18,782 bases of DNA, taken from the NCBI GenBank assembly GCA_900550025.1, contig URQP01000046.1, positions 1 through 18,782 on the forward strand, given 5' to 3'. This DNA is from an uncultured Porphyromonadaceae bacterium. Its GTDB lineage: Bacteria > Bacteroidota > Bacteroidia > Bacteroidales > Muribaculaceae. The notes under the pieces are model-generated. The model was given only the letters and a program-made list of their open reading frames with translations, had not been told where the DNA came from and did not search any database. The translations under genes and the position numbers were made by a program. Positions 1 through 6,035 of the stretch are shown here, piece after piece (position 1 is the first letter of the stretch; every line of letters starts with the position of its first letter).

Positions 1-280
1 CATCGGTATAAGCGTCGGGCGCAATGCCGGCATACTCGTCCAGCTCCTCGTCGTCGTAATAGACTATTTCTGTCGAAACGCCTCGCAGCAATGAATCTTT
101 CTCGCACGTGATATGCATCCCGCAACATTCGGATTCCGCCTGTTGTCCCGCTTCTTCATCGCCAGCATCAAGTTGCGGTGAAGGATTCCTACGTTCGCGA
201 GCCTCGCCTATGCGGTGGAAAACATACAATATCACACCTGCCGCCACTGTAACCGCCAATATTATCAACGCACCTTTCAT
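1..280 (-). CDS. Small membrane-anchored Cys-containing protein, unknown function (partial, 3' end outside window)
   Basis: The frame opens at ATG 280-278 and stays open to the left edge, giving 93 visible residues with no stop. Residues 1-18 are MKGALIILAVTVAAGVIL, a short N-terminal membrane segment or uncleaved signal anchor. A charged linker rich in Glu, Gln and Asp follows, then a conserved-looking block ECCGMHITCEKDSL (about residues 57-70), and next EIVYYDDEELDEYAGI. Three cysteines and one histidine close together (CCGxHxxxC) could bind metal or form disulfides; this is inference. The start codon overlaps the aroA stop as ATGA, so translation is probably coupled to aroA. I recall similar small proteins next to aroA in other Bacteroidales, sometimes labelled phospholipase, but no phospholipase motif is visible here. 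Function unknown. The gene is confident because of the overlap and the ordered composition. Confidence 0.8.
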   Translation of the reverse strand, partial: MKGALIILAVTVAAGVILYVFHRIGEARERRNPSPQLDAGDEEAGQQAESECCGMHITCEKDSLLRGVSTEIVYYDDEELDEYAGIAPDAYTD

Positions 281-1560
281 AGCCTTTCCTCCATTCTGAA
301 TCCTGCTTGCCGTAAATCGTCCCAAAATCCCGGATACGACTTGCTCACCACCCAGGCATCCTCGATAACCAAACCCGGAAACCGCACTGCCGCCGGAGCA
401 AATGCCATAGCCATACGGTGGTCCTTATATGTGGCTATTTGCGGGCAGGCCACATAATCGCCCTTTGCGCCATCCCACTGCAAGGCATCACGGTCGCCGG
501 AAGCGGCATGCAAGCGGTAGCCCAACTTATCCAGTTCTGTCTGCAAGGCCAAAAAGCGGTCGGTCTCCTTTATCCGCAACGTGCGCAATCCGCTTATGCG
601 GAACTTAACGCCAAGCAGACAAGCCGTAACCACGATGGTCTGCGCCAAGTCGGGACAATCGGAAAGGTCAAGTTGCAAATCCCCAGCAAGCAGCGACCTG
701 TCATAGCCAAGAACGGCATCCCCGCCGTCGAATCGCGTCGTAACGCCGAAATTGCGGAAATATTCCGCCACACGGCTGTCGCCCTGCAGACTATCTTTAC
801 AAAGTCCTTTCAGACGCACTTCCAATTCAGGAACGAGAGCCTTAATCTCATACCAATAGCTTGCCGCCGACCAGTCGCTCTCCACAGTCATTTCCACTTT
901 GCGATAACCACCTTCTGCAACCCTGACGAAATTGCCGCCAGTCTCCACTTCCGCGCCGCATTGCCGCATAATAGAAGCGGTCATCTCCATGTAAGGGCGA
1001 GAGATGAATCCGGTCGGAGAGACGAGTGAAAGTCCGCCGGTGACGTATGGACCTATCATCATTAAAGCTGATATATATTGTGAGCTTATGTCGCCTCTTA
1101 TCTGAATCTCACGACCTTGTGAGGACAACTTTTTCCCAAGAATATGCAACGGCAGGCAACCGCTGCCGTCTCCACCCGGAGGAATAACATGAGTTATCGT
1201 CGCCCCAAGTCTGAATAAAACGCCAGTGAGCTCAACTATCGGGCGTTGGCGCATTCTCTGCGACCCGTCGAGCATCACGTCACTGCCATTCTGCGAAGCG
1301 AAAAACGCTGTAAGGAAACGTGTAGCTGTTCCTGCCGCGCCGGTGTCGACATCTATCGTCCATCGTTTGTCGGAATTACGGTAACGGCGTAGTGCGTCGC
1401 GCATCGCCACCGTGTCGTCGCACTCCGCGAGGTTGCACAGCACGCTCCCGCCGCCCAACAAAGCGTCAATCATCAGCAACCGGTTGCTGATGCTCTTCGA
1501 CGCCGGCAACCGCACTTCCGCTTTATCACCGGTCTGTTCGTTGTATATGCAGTAGTCCAT
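277..1560 (-). CDS. aroA: 3-phosphoshikimate 1-carboxyvinyltransferase (EPSP synthase)
   Basis: This enzyme makes 5-enolpyruvylshikimate-3-phosphate from shikimate-3-phosphate and PEP, the sixth step of the cytosolic shikimate pathway to aromatic amino acids. The 427-residue length is normal. Family motifs are present in order: ASKSISNR (20-27), AGTATRFLT (76-84), RMRQRPI (102-108), the SSQYISAL shikimate-phosphate region (159-166), ESDWSAASYW (227-236), LSDCPDLAQT (299-308) with the catalytic-type Asp, LRIKETDRF (328-336), YKDHRMAMAF (378-387) and the C-terminal KSYPGF (407-412). I start it at 1560 because the in-frame extension further upstream runs through a consensus -7 box at 1581-1588. 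The stop overlaps the next gene by 4 bp (ATGA). One oddity is that the PEP/glyphosate loop reads AGTATRF where E. coli has AGTAMRP. Confidence 0.97.
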   Translation of the reverse strand: MDYCIYNEQTGDKAEVRLPASKSISNRLLMIDALLGGGSVLCNLAECDDTVAMRDALRRYRNSDKRWTIDVDTGAAGTATRFLTAFFASQNGSDVMLDGSQRMRQRPIVELTGVLFRLGATITHVIPPGGDGSGCLPLHILGKKLSSQGREIQIRGDISSQYISALMMIGPYVTGGLSLVSPTGFISRPYMEMTASIMRQCGAEVETGGNFVRVAEGGYRKVEMTVESDWSAASYWYEIKALVPELEVRLKGLCKDSLQGDSRVAEYFRNFGVTTRFDGGDAVLGYDRSLLAGDLQLDLSDCPDLAQTIVVTACLLGVKFRISGLRTLRIKETDRFLALQTELDKLGYRLHAASGDRDALQWDGAKGDYVACPQIATYKDHRMAMAFAPAAVRFPGLVIEDAWVVSKSYPGFWDDLRQAGFRMEERL

Positions 1561-1580
1561 TTTCCAGATTTTTATTACCG

Positions 1581-1613
1581 CAAATTTAAACAAATCGGAA
1601 ACAACAATCCAAC
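1581..1613 (-). promoter_or_regulatory. aroA: Bacteroidota-type promoter for aroA
   Basis: Read on the minus strand, GTTG (1613-1610), a 21-nt spacer and TAAATTTG (1588-1581) match the -33 TTG / -7 TAnnTTTG consensus of Bacteroidota. The -7 box ends 20 nt before the ATG at 1560. This supports the shorter aroA start. Confidence 0.65.
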
Positions 1614-1698
1614 TAAAAAGAAAACTTGATAAACTGCGACCCACAAAGAGATGTTCAAAAACTACTTATACAGAGCTTGCGTAAAACTGATTTTTTCA

Positions 1699-1730
1699 GT
1701 TGTTTCCTAACACAATTTTCACTATATTTG
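1699..1730 (+). promoter_or_regulatory. Bacteroidota-type promoter for the 1754 membrane protein gene
   Basis: GTTG (1699-1702), a 20-nt spacer and TATATTTG (1723-1730) form a near-ideal -33/-7 pair. The ATG at 1754 lies 23 nt downstream. A possible TTG start at 1700 falls inside the -33 box and is therefore unlikely to be used. Confidence 0.75.
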
Positions 1731-1753
1731 TAAAAACTAAAAATTTAATCAAT

Positions 1754-2257
1754 ATGAAGAAAATTATTATTTTGACAGTTTTTGCCACTGCAAGTGTTCC
1801 TGCATTTGCCTATTATGGAGATTATGAAATCGAATGGCCTGGATGGATGATATTCCTAAGTGTCATATTTTTTGTATGGGGAATCCTCAATATAATTTTA
1901 TTTTTCAAATTATGGAGAGCGACAAACGACATAAATATGATTAAAAACAAATACTGTGTCGTTGCTGATGATTTAACGAAAGAGGTATTAAAGCTCAAAT
2001 TAGCAGGCAAAGATAAAGAAGCCTTTGACCTTCTTAATTCCGAGCTAATTAGAATAGTCATCAAGGATTACACAGAAATAAGTAATAATTACTACTATGA
2101 CACAGGGGATTTCGTATCTGAAAAATTCAAAGAAATGTTTGATAACCGCATCAAAGAATTCAATCCGCTATACAAGGCAATTAATAAAACCATTCCTGAA
2201 GAAATCACACAATTGACATTTTCCCAGATTATGCAATTTGGAAGGACAAAGGAATAG
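1754..2257 (+). CDS. AT-rich exported/membrane protein of unknown function
   Basis: This is a 167-residue protein I do not recognise. Residues 1-20 (MKKIIILTVFATASVPAFAY) form a classic signal peptide with an AFA-type cleavage site. A hydrophobic segment, WMIFLSVIFFVWGILNIILF, spans about residues 31-50. It is followed by FKLWRATNDINMIKNKY, a juxtamembrane motif resembling small Bacteroidota membrane proteins of the form LWxxTNDI. The rest is a soluble helical region rich in Lys, Glu and Asp with a DYTEISNNYYYDTGD patch, so a cytoplasmic or periplasmic tail is likely. The gene has its own near-consensus promoter and a strong hairpin starting 6 nt after the stop. Its base composition is clearly more AT-rich than that of aroA or fba, which suggests acquisition by transfer. 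It converges with the ATPase at 2506. Function unknown. Confidence 0.8.
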   Translation: MKKIIILTVFATASVPAFAYYGDYEIEWPGWMIFLSVIFFVWGILNIILFFKLWRATNDINMIKNKYCVVADDLTKEVLKLKLAGKDKEAFDLLNSELIRIVIKDYTEISNNYYYDTGDFVSEKFKEMFDNRIKEFNPLYKAINKTIPEEITQLTFSQIMQFGRTKE

Positions 2258-2262
2258 CCCAA

Positions 2263-2299
2263 ATTGGATGTATATTTGTCAAACAAGTATCCATCCAAT
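2263..2299 (+). terminator. Strong stem-loop just after the 1754-2257 gene, probable terminator
   Basis: The arms 2263-2279 and 2283-2299 pair over 17 positions (15 Watson-Crick, one G-U, one mismatch) around a CAA loop. The outer 8 bp, ATTGGATG/CATCCAAT, are perfect. It begins 6 nt after the stop codon. The following bases (CTTCTGCTTT) are only moderately U-rich, so it may instead stabilise the 3' end of the mRNA. Confidence 0.55.
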
Positions 2300-2384
2300 C
2301 TTCTGCTTTAACATATGTCATTGGACTACACTATCTCTGTCTGAAAGCAAGGATGGCGTGTACCGAAAGATAAAGTCCACTCGG

Positions 2385-2433
2385 GTGTCTCCCTCTGTTT
2401 GCGAAGCGGAGCGTAGCAAATAGGGGAGGACAC
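2385..2433. repeat. Imperfect inverted repeat (18-bp arms, 13-nt loop)
   Basis: The left arm 2385-2402 (GTGTCTCCCTCTGTTTGC) pairs with the right arm 2416-2433 (GCAAATAGGGGAGGACAC) at 17 of 18 positions, three of them G-U, around a 13-nt loop. No U-run follows in either direction, so it is not a canonical terminator. It lies in the 248-bp gap 2258-2505 between convergent genes and could be a dispersed palindromic (REP-like) element. Apart from this and the 2263-2299 hairpin I see nothing in the gap. Confidence 0.5.
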
Positions 2434-2505
2434 TTCAGAACACACGGCAGTCTGTCAAACATCTAAGGATTTAGAGTTAACCAAAAATCTAATGGACGAT
2501 TTGAG

Positions 2506-3684
2506 TTAAAACAAATCGGACGGATTGGTACACAAAAACTCCTCAATTGAAATTCCGTCAGTTCCCACTATGAAAGAGGCTGACGGATGAAATTTACTCC
2601 GGAACACATCCATTCCGCTGTTTGAGGAATCTTTTCCACTTTTCACCTCGACAGCTACCACCTTGCTTCCCTTTTGCAATACATAGTCAACCTCCATGCT
2701 GTTTTCATTCCAATAATATAAATCGTAATCCTCTGTATATGACTTATTCAGCAAATGTGTTCCAACGGCCGACTCAAAAAACCTGCCCCAAAGTTTCCCG
2801 TCCGTAAGCGCTTCACTAAACGTCTGCTCACATTGCGCACTCAACAAGGCGTTATTAAAAACCTGAAACTTGGGCTTTGAAGAACGCTTGCGGATAATAT
2901 CACCGGAATATTTTTCCAATCCGCACAACAGCCCTGCTGTCTCCAACAGAGACAAATAATTACTCAACGTTGTTATATTTCCTTTCTCCATCAATTCCCC
3001 CTGTATTTTTGTCAATGACAATATTTGTGCGGAATATGAGCATCCTATCTCAAACAACCGGCGCAATAATGCCGGTTTATCGACTCTTGTCAACATTAAT
3101 ATGTCTTTCGAAAGACTAGTGTCGATAAGAGAATTCTTGACATAGCGTTTCCAACGCGTCTCATCTGAAATCAGAGAAGCAGCACCCGGATACCCCCCAA
3201 ACCAAATATACTCATTCAGCGACAAGCCAAAAGCGTCATACATTTCCTTATATGACCAATGGTCTATATATACTGCCTCAAAACGACCTGACAACGACTC
3301 TGTCAAACCCTGTTGAATCAAAAGTGAAGAAGACCCTAATATCACCAATTTTATTGGAATATCATTAAAAGAATCCATATCCCACTCTTTTTTAACCACT
3401 TCACTCCAATTCTGCACTTTCTGCACCTCATCTACAGCCAAAACAACCTCACGCCCCTCTTTTTTCTGCAACAATCTTGCCCTATCCCATAAATTTCGCA
3501 ACCACATACTGTCAGTCCCGATTATGTCGTCCGCAGTTGCAAACAGATATGGAATATTAATTGCCGATAAAACTTGCTTTATCAACGTTGTTTTCCCCAC
3601 CTGACGAGGGCCATAAAGCACTTGGATAAATTTTCTCGGCTCTTCCACCCTGCTTTTTACTAACTGAAAATAAGCACGTTGCAT
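2506..3684 (-). CDS. AAA family ATPase with C-terminal DUF4143-like domain
   Basis: This 392-residue ATPase is of the AAA_14/DUF4143 type. Walker A is GPRQVGKT (25-32). Walker B is VLAVDEVQ (81-88). A sensor-like GSSS (117-120) and an SGRFE arginine motif (132-136) follow, and the central region includes GGYPGA (163-168). Residues 205-260 resemble a winged-helix domain. The C-terminus carries MEVDYVL (330-336) and VAVEVKSG (343-350), spaced like the acidic/ExK core of a restriction-endonuclease fold. Family members are common and multicopy in Bacteroidota and their cellular role is poorly defined. Nuclease activity is only inferred from the motif. ATG 3684-3682 is the start. The upstream promoter is embedded in two tandem palindromes. 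Base composition is more AT-rich than the flanking housekeeping genes. A second protein of the same general class lies at 6036-7400. Confidence 0.9.
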   Translation of the reverse strand: MQRAYFQLVKSRVEEPRKFIQVLYGPRQVGKTTLIKQVLSAINIPYLFATADDIIGTDSMWLRNLWDRARLLQKKEGREVVLAVDEVQKVQNWSEVVKKEWDMDSFNDIPIKLVILGSSSLLIQQGLTESLSGRFEAVYIDHWSYKEMYDAFGLSLNEYIWFGGYPGAASLISDETRWKRYVKNSLIDTSLSKDILMLTRVDKPALLRRLFEIGCSYSAQILSLTKIQGELMEKGNITTLSNYLSLLETAGLLCGLEKYSGDIIRKRSSKPKFQVFNNALLSAQCEQTFSEALTDGKLWGRFFESAVGTHLLNKSYTEDYDLYYWNENSMEVDYVLQKGSKVVAVEVKSGKDSSNSGMDVFRSKFHPSASFIVGTDGISIEEFLCTNPSDLF

Positions 3685-3697
3685 AGCTATTAAAATT

Positions 3698-3739
3698 TTA
3701 TTAGGTTAGACTAATAATTTTATTAGGCAAAGCTAATAA
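3698..3739. repeat. Two tandem 20-bp palindromes (22-bp period) at the ATPase promoter
   Basis: TTATTAG-N6-CTAATAA occurs at 3698-3717 and again at 3720-3739, separated by TT. The two 22-bp units match at 18 positions and differ only in the centre. The right palindrome covers the -7 box of the minus-strand ATPase gene. The left one lies in its predicted 5' leader, ending 13 nt before the ATG. The symmetry and two-turn spacing look like tandem operator sites, or like paired hairpins in the leader RNA. Confidence 0.8.
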
Positions 3740-3758
3740 TTTTTTCGGCTTATTCAAA
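3728..3758 (-). promoter_or_regulatory. Promoter of the 2506-3684 ATPase gene
   Basis: On the minus strand, TTTG (3758-3755), a 19-nt spacer and TAGCTTTG (3735-3728) match the Bacteroidota -33/-7 consensus very well. The -7 box sits inside the right-hand TTATTAG/CTAATAA palindrome, so a protein bound there would occlude transcription. Confidence 0.75.
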
Positions 3759-3810
3759 ATATTACACCGGAAACTTCCCCTTTCCGCAAGAAAAGCGGCC
3801 GCAATGAGCG

Positions 3811-3818
3811 TAAATTTG
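3811..3818 (+). promoter_or_regulatory. -7 promoter box for the holin/peptidase pair
   Basis: TAAATTTG lies 17 nt before the ATG at 3836 and fits TAnnTTTG exactly. I see no good -33 TTG at the proper distance, so the promoter may be weak or activator-dependent. Confidence 0.55.
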
Positions 3819-3835
3819 CAAAAAACATCACAGCC

Positions 3836-4291
3836 ATGGAAACTACAATCACAGAACGCGCGGCTTGGGCTGCCGCATTCGTCGCCGTAGAATACCTGCT
3901 CGTGCTTGCCGCTGCAATAGCCGACATGGCGAGCGGGATACGCAAGGCAAAGCGGAAAGGTCAGGCAACCCGCAGCCGCGCCCTGCGCCGCACCATCGAC
4001 AAACTGCTGCGCTACTACAATCTGCTTGCCATCCTGACAATAATCGACGTGATGCAAATAGCCGCTACACTCTATCTCCGCGCAATAGAAGGCTACCCAC
4101 TGCCGACAGTTCCGCTTTTCACTCTGATAGGCTCTATCGGAATAGCCCTGATAGAAGTGAAAAGCATCATGGAGAACGGTAACGACAAAGAAAAATCCGA
4201 CATAGCGGAACTTGCCGACCTGCTCGACGGAATCGCCAAAAGCGACCGGCTAAACCAGTTAATCAACATTCTAAAATCACTGAAAAAATGA
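3836..4291 (+). CDS. Phage holin-like membrane protein
   Basis: This 151-residue protein has three predicted membrane segments at about residues 10-30, 60-81 and 91-110. The basic, Ser/Thr-containing loop DMASGIRKAKRKGQATRSRA (30-49) lies between the first two. The D-x-x-SGI...KGxxxxS pattern resembles the toxin-secretion/phage-lysis holin families found in Bacteroidetes prophages. Its C-terminal tail is charged and coiled-coil-like. Holins permeabilise the inner membrane so that an endolysin without a signal peptide can reach peptidoglycan. The stop overlaps the next gene as ATGA (4288-4291), and that gene is an M15 peptidase lacking a signal peptide. This is exactly the partner a holin would have. 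No other phage gene is present. Pore formation is not shown by the sequence alone. Confidence 0.75.
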   Translation: METTITERAAWAAAFVAVEYLLVLAAAIADMASGIRKAKRKGQATRSRALRRTIDKLLRYYNLLAILTIIDVMQIAATLYLRAIEGYPLPTVPLFTLIGSIGIALIEVKSIMENGNDKEKSDIAELADLLDGIAKSDRLNQLINILKSLKK

Positions 4292-4641
4292 AGTATTTCA
4301 CAATTGAAGAGCTGACACGCTCAACGACAGCTACACAATTCGGTATCGACAACTCTCCATCGCAGGAATCAACAGCCAATATGCGGCGGCTGGTGGAGAC
4401 AGTTCTCGATCCGGCCAGAGAGCGGTTAGGGAAACCCATTTATGTGAACAGCGGATACCGCTGTCCGGAACTCAACCGCAAAGTAGGCGGCGTAGCCAAT
4501 TCCTACCACCTGCAAGGGCGTGCCGCCGACCTCGACACACGCACAGGCGACAACCGCCGCCTCTACGAAATACTCCGGCAACTGCCCCACACCGAATTGA
4601 TTTGGGAACAAGGCGGCAAATGGATACACGTAGCGTTATAA
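4288..4641 (+). CDS. M15-family D-Ala-D-Ala carboxypeptidase-like (endolysin-type) metallopeptidase
   Basis: This 117-residue zinc peptidase is of the compact Peptidase_M15_3 type. The core reads NSGYRCPELNRKVGGV (54-69), then SYHLQGRAADLD (72-83), and ends in WIHVAL (112-117). The presumed zinc ligands are His74, Asp81 and His114, and Arg58 lies in the conserved SGYR motif. These enzymes cleave peptide stems or crosslinks of peptidoglycan and are frequent phage endolysins. No signal peptide is present, so export presumably depends on the overlapping upstream holin-like gene. There is no cell-wall-binding domain. The gene ends 153 bp before fba, and I see no clear terminator between them. Confidence 0.88.
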   Translation: MKYFTIEELTRSTTATQFGIDNSPSQESTANMRRLVETVLDPARERLGKPIYVNSGYRCPELNRKVGGVANSYHLQGRAADLDTRTGDNRRLYEILRQLPHTELIWEQGGKWIHVAL

Positions 4642-4713
4642 TGTCTATGTAAGAAGCTGATTGCCAAAGAGAAAGCCACGTATGAAAATAAAGTTTAAAA
4701 ATCACTTGCGATA

Positions 4714-4744
4714 TTTGATTTTCAGCCGCTTTGCACTATCTTTG
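4714..4744 (+). promoter_or_regulatory. Promoter of fba
   Basis: TTTG (4714-4717), a 19-nt spacer and TATCTTTG (4737-4744) give a near-consensus Bacteroidota promoter. The ATG follows 50 nt later, leaving a leader of roughly 40-45 nt. This is fitting for a strongly expressed glycolytic gene. Confidence 0.8.
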
Positions 4745-4794
4745 CAGCGGTAAAAAAGGAATAGAAAATTTATTCACTTTATATTCATTACATT

Positions 4795-5796
4795 ATGGTA
4801 AATTATAAAGATCTCGGTCTTGTAAACACCCGCGAGATGTTTGCAAAGGCAATCAAGGGAGGCTACGCAATCCCGGCATTCAACTTCAACAACATGGAAC
4901 AGCTTCAGGCTATCATTCAAGCCGCTGCTGAAACTAAATCACCGGTTATCCTTCAAGTGTCGAAAGGCGCGCGCAACTATGCAAACCAGACGTTGCTCCG
5001 CTATATGGCAGAAGGTGCCGTTGAATATGCTAAGGAACTCGGATGGGAGCATCCGCAGATTGTCCTCCACCTCGACCACGGCGATTCTTTCGAGCTCTGC
5101 AAGTCGTGCGTTGACTTCGGTTTCTCTTCAGTAATGATCGATGGTTCACACCTTCCTTACGAAGAAAACGTAGCGTTGACAAAGAAAGTGGTTGAATATG
5201 CACATCAGTTCGACGTAACTGTAGAAGGCGAGCTTGGCGTATTGGCAGGCGTAGAGGACGAGGTTTCATCCGACCACCACACCTACACCAACCCGGAAGA
5301 GGTAATCGACTTCGCTACCCGCACAGGCTGCGACTCGCTGGCTATCTCAATCGGTACTTCCCACGGAGCATACAAGTTCACTCCGGAACAGTGCCACGTT
5401 GACCCGCAGACAGGCCGTCTCGTTCCGCCGCCATTGGCATTCGACGTTCTCGACGCTGTTATGGAGAAACTTCCGGGCTTCCCGATTGTGCTCCACGGAT
5501 CATCATCAGTTCCGCAAGAAGAGGTTGACACAATCAACAAATACGGCGGCGCTTTGAAAGCAGCCATCGGTATTCCTGAGGATGAGCTTCGCAAGGCTGC
5601 CAAATCAGCAGTTTGCAAGATTAACATCGACTCCGACAGCCGTCTTGCAATGACAGCGGCTATCCGCAAGGTATTCGCAGAACAACCAGCAGAATTTGAC
5701 CCGCGCAAATACCTCGGCCCGGCTCGCGACAATATGAAGAAGCTCTACATCCACAAGATCAAATACGTTCTTGGTAGCGAAGGAAAAGCAGAATAA
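4795..5796 (+). CDS. fba: Class II fructose-1,6-bisphosphate aldolase
   Basis: This enzyme reversibly cleaves fructose-1,6-bisphosphate to DHAP and glyceraldehyde-3-phosphate in the cytosol, using a divalent metal (glycolysis/gluconeogenesis). It has 333 residues, normal for this Bacteroidetes-type class II enzyme. Visible motifs are YAIPAFNFNNMEQ (24-36), LHLDHGDSFE (91-100) with catalytic-type Asp94 and metal ligand His95, FSSVMIDGSHLPYEEN (110-125), VEGELGVLAG (143-152), ISIGTSHGAYKF (184-195) with His190, and IVLHGSSSVP (231-240) with His234. Its single-gene unit is bounded by a near-consensus promoter and a strong terminator. Codon use and GC resemble the other housekeeping genes and differ from the flanking AT-rich ATPases. 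Confidence 0.97.
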   Translation: MVNYKDLGLVNTREMFAKAIKGGYAIPAFNFNNMEQLQAIIQAAAETKSPVILQVSKGARNYANQTLLRYMAEGAVEYAKELGWEHPQIVLHLDHGDSFELCKSCVDFGFSSVMIDGSHLPYEENVALTKKVVEYAHQFDVTVEGELGVLAGVEDEVSSDHHTYTNPEEVIDFATRTGCDSLAISIGTSHGAYKFTPEQCHVDPQTGRLVPPPLAFDVLDAVMEKLPGFPIVLHGSSSVPQEEVDTINKYGGALKAAIGIPEDELRKAAKSAVCKINIDSDSRLAMTAAIRKVFAEQPAEFDPRKYLGPARDNMKKLYIHKIKYVLGSEGKAE

Positions 5797-5832
5797 GATT
5801 CTTTTTCATAAGCAATGTTTTAATTTTACGGA

Positions 5833-5863
5833 AACCGTTCCCCGTGGTGGGGAGCGGTTTTTT
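5833..5863 (+). terminator. Rho-independent terminator of fba
   Basis: An 11-bp stem (5833-5843 with 5849-5859, one G-U pair) around the loop GTGGT runs straight into six T residues (5858-5863). It lies 36 nt after the fba stop codon. Confidence 0.92.
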
Positions 5864-5908
5864 ATTATCTTCCAATCATTTATGGCTGGCATTACAACAT
5901 TTGCAGCC

Positions 5909-6007
5909 AAAACATTTTCCGTTTTCCGACAAAAACCGCCGAAAACATTTTCCGTTTTCCGACAAAAACCGCCAAAAACATTTTCCATTTTCCGACAAAA
6001 ACCTTAG
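5909..6007. repeat. Three tandem copies of a 33-bp repeat upstream of the second ATPase
   Basis: The units are 5909-5941, 5942-5974 and 5975-6007. Each starts AAAACATTTTCC and continues with a (G/A)TTTTCCGACAAAAACC core. Units 1 and 2 differ at a single (final) base. Unit 3 has one internal substitution and a diverged 3' end that becomes part of the -7 box TAGATTTG. Within a unit, TTTTCCG is itself doubled in copies 1 and 2. The array fills the space between the fba terminator and the ATPase promoter. Confidence 0.92.
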
Positions 6008-6012
6008 ATTTG
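6005..6012 (+). promoter_or_regulatory. -7 promoter box of the second ATPase gene
   Basis: TAGATTTG matches TAnnTTTG and ends 23 nt before the ATG at 6036. The -33 position falls within repeat unit 3 and shows no TTG, so the repeats may replace or modulate the normal -33 contact. Confidence 0.6.
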
Positions 6013-6035
6013 CAAAATAAAAGCCACTATTCCAG

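Noticed and set aside
418..1029. Plus-strand open frame inside aroA
   Set aside because: It is a shadow of aroA, whose motifs run unbroken on the minus strand.
1561..1644. 28-residue N-terminal extension of AroA
   Set aside because: It includes the -7 box at 1581-1588, and the family normally starts close to the KSxSNR motif, as with ATG 1560.
1700..1753. N-terminal extension of the membrane protein from TTG 1700
   Set aside because: The TTG coincides with the -33 box and the extension crosses the -7 box. ATG 1754 gives a proper signal peptide.
4642..4713. Terminator after the M15 peptidase gene
   Set aside because: No stem-loop with a T-tract could be found here.
5771..6007. Short frame encoding a repeated KTFSVFRQKPP peptide
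   Set aside because: The peptide repeat is a by-product of a DNA repeat whose length (33) is divisible by three. The frame crosses the fba stop region and its terminator.
5909..6007. CRISPR array
   Set aside because: The 33-bp units are directly contiguous with no spacers, and no cas gene is present.
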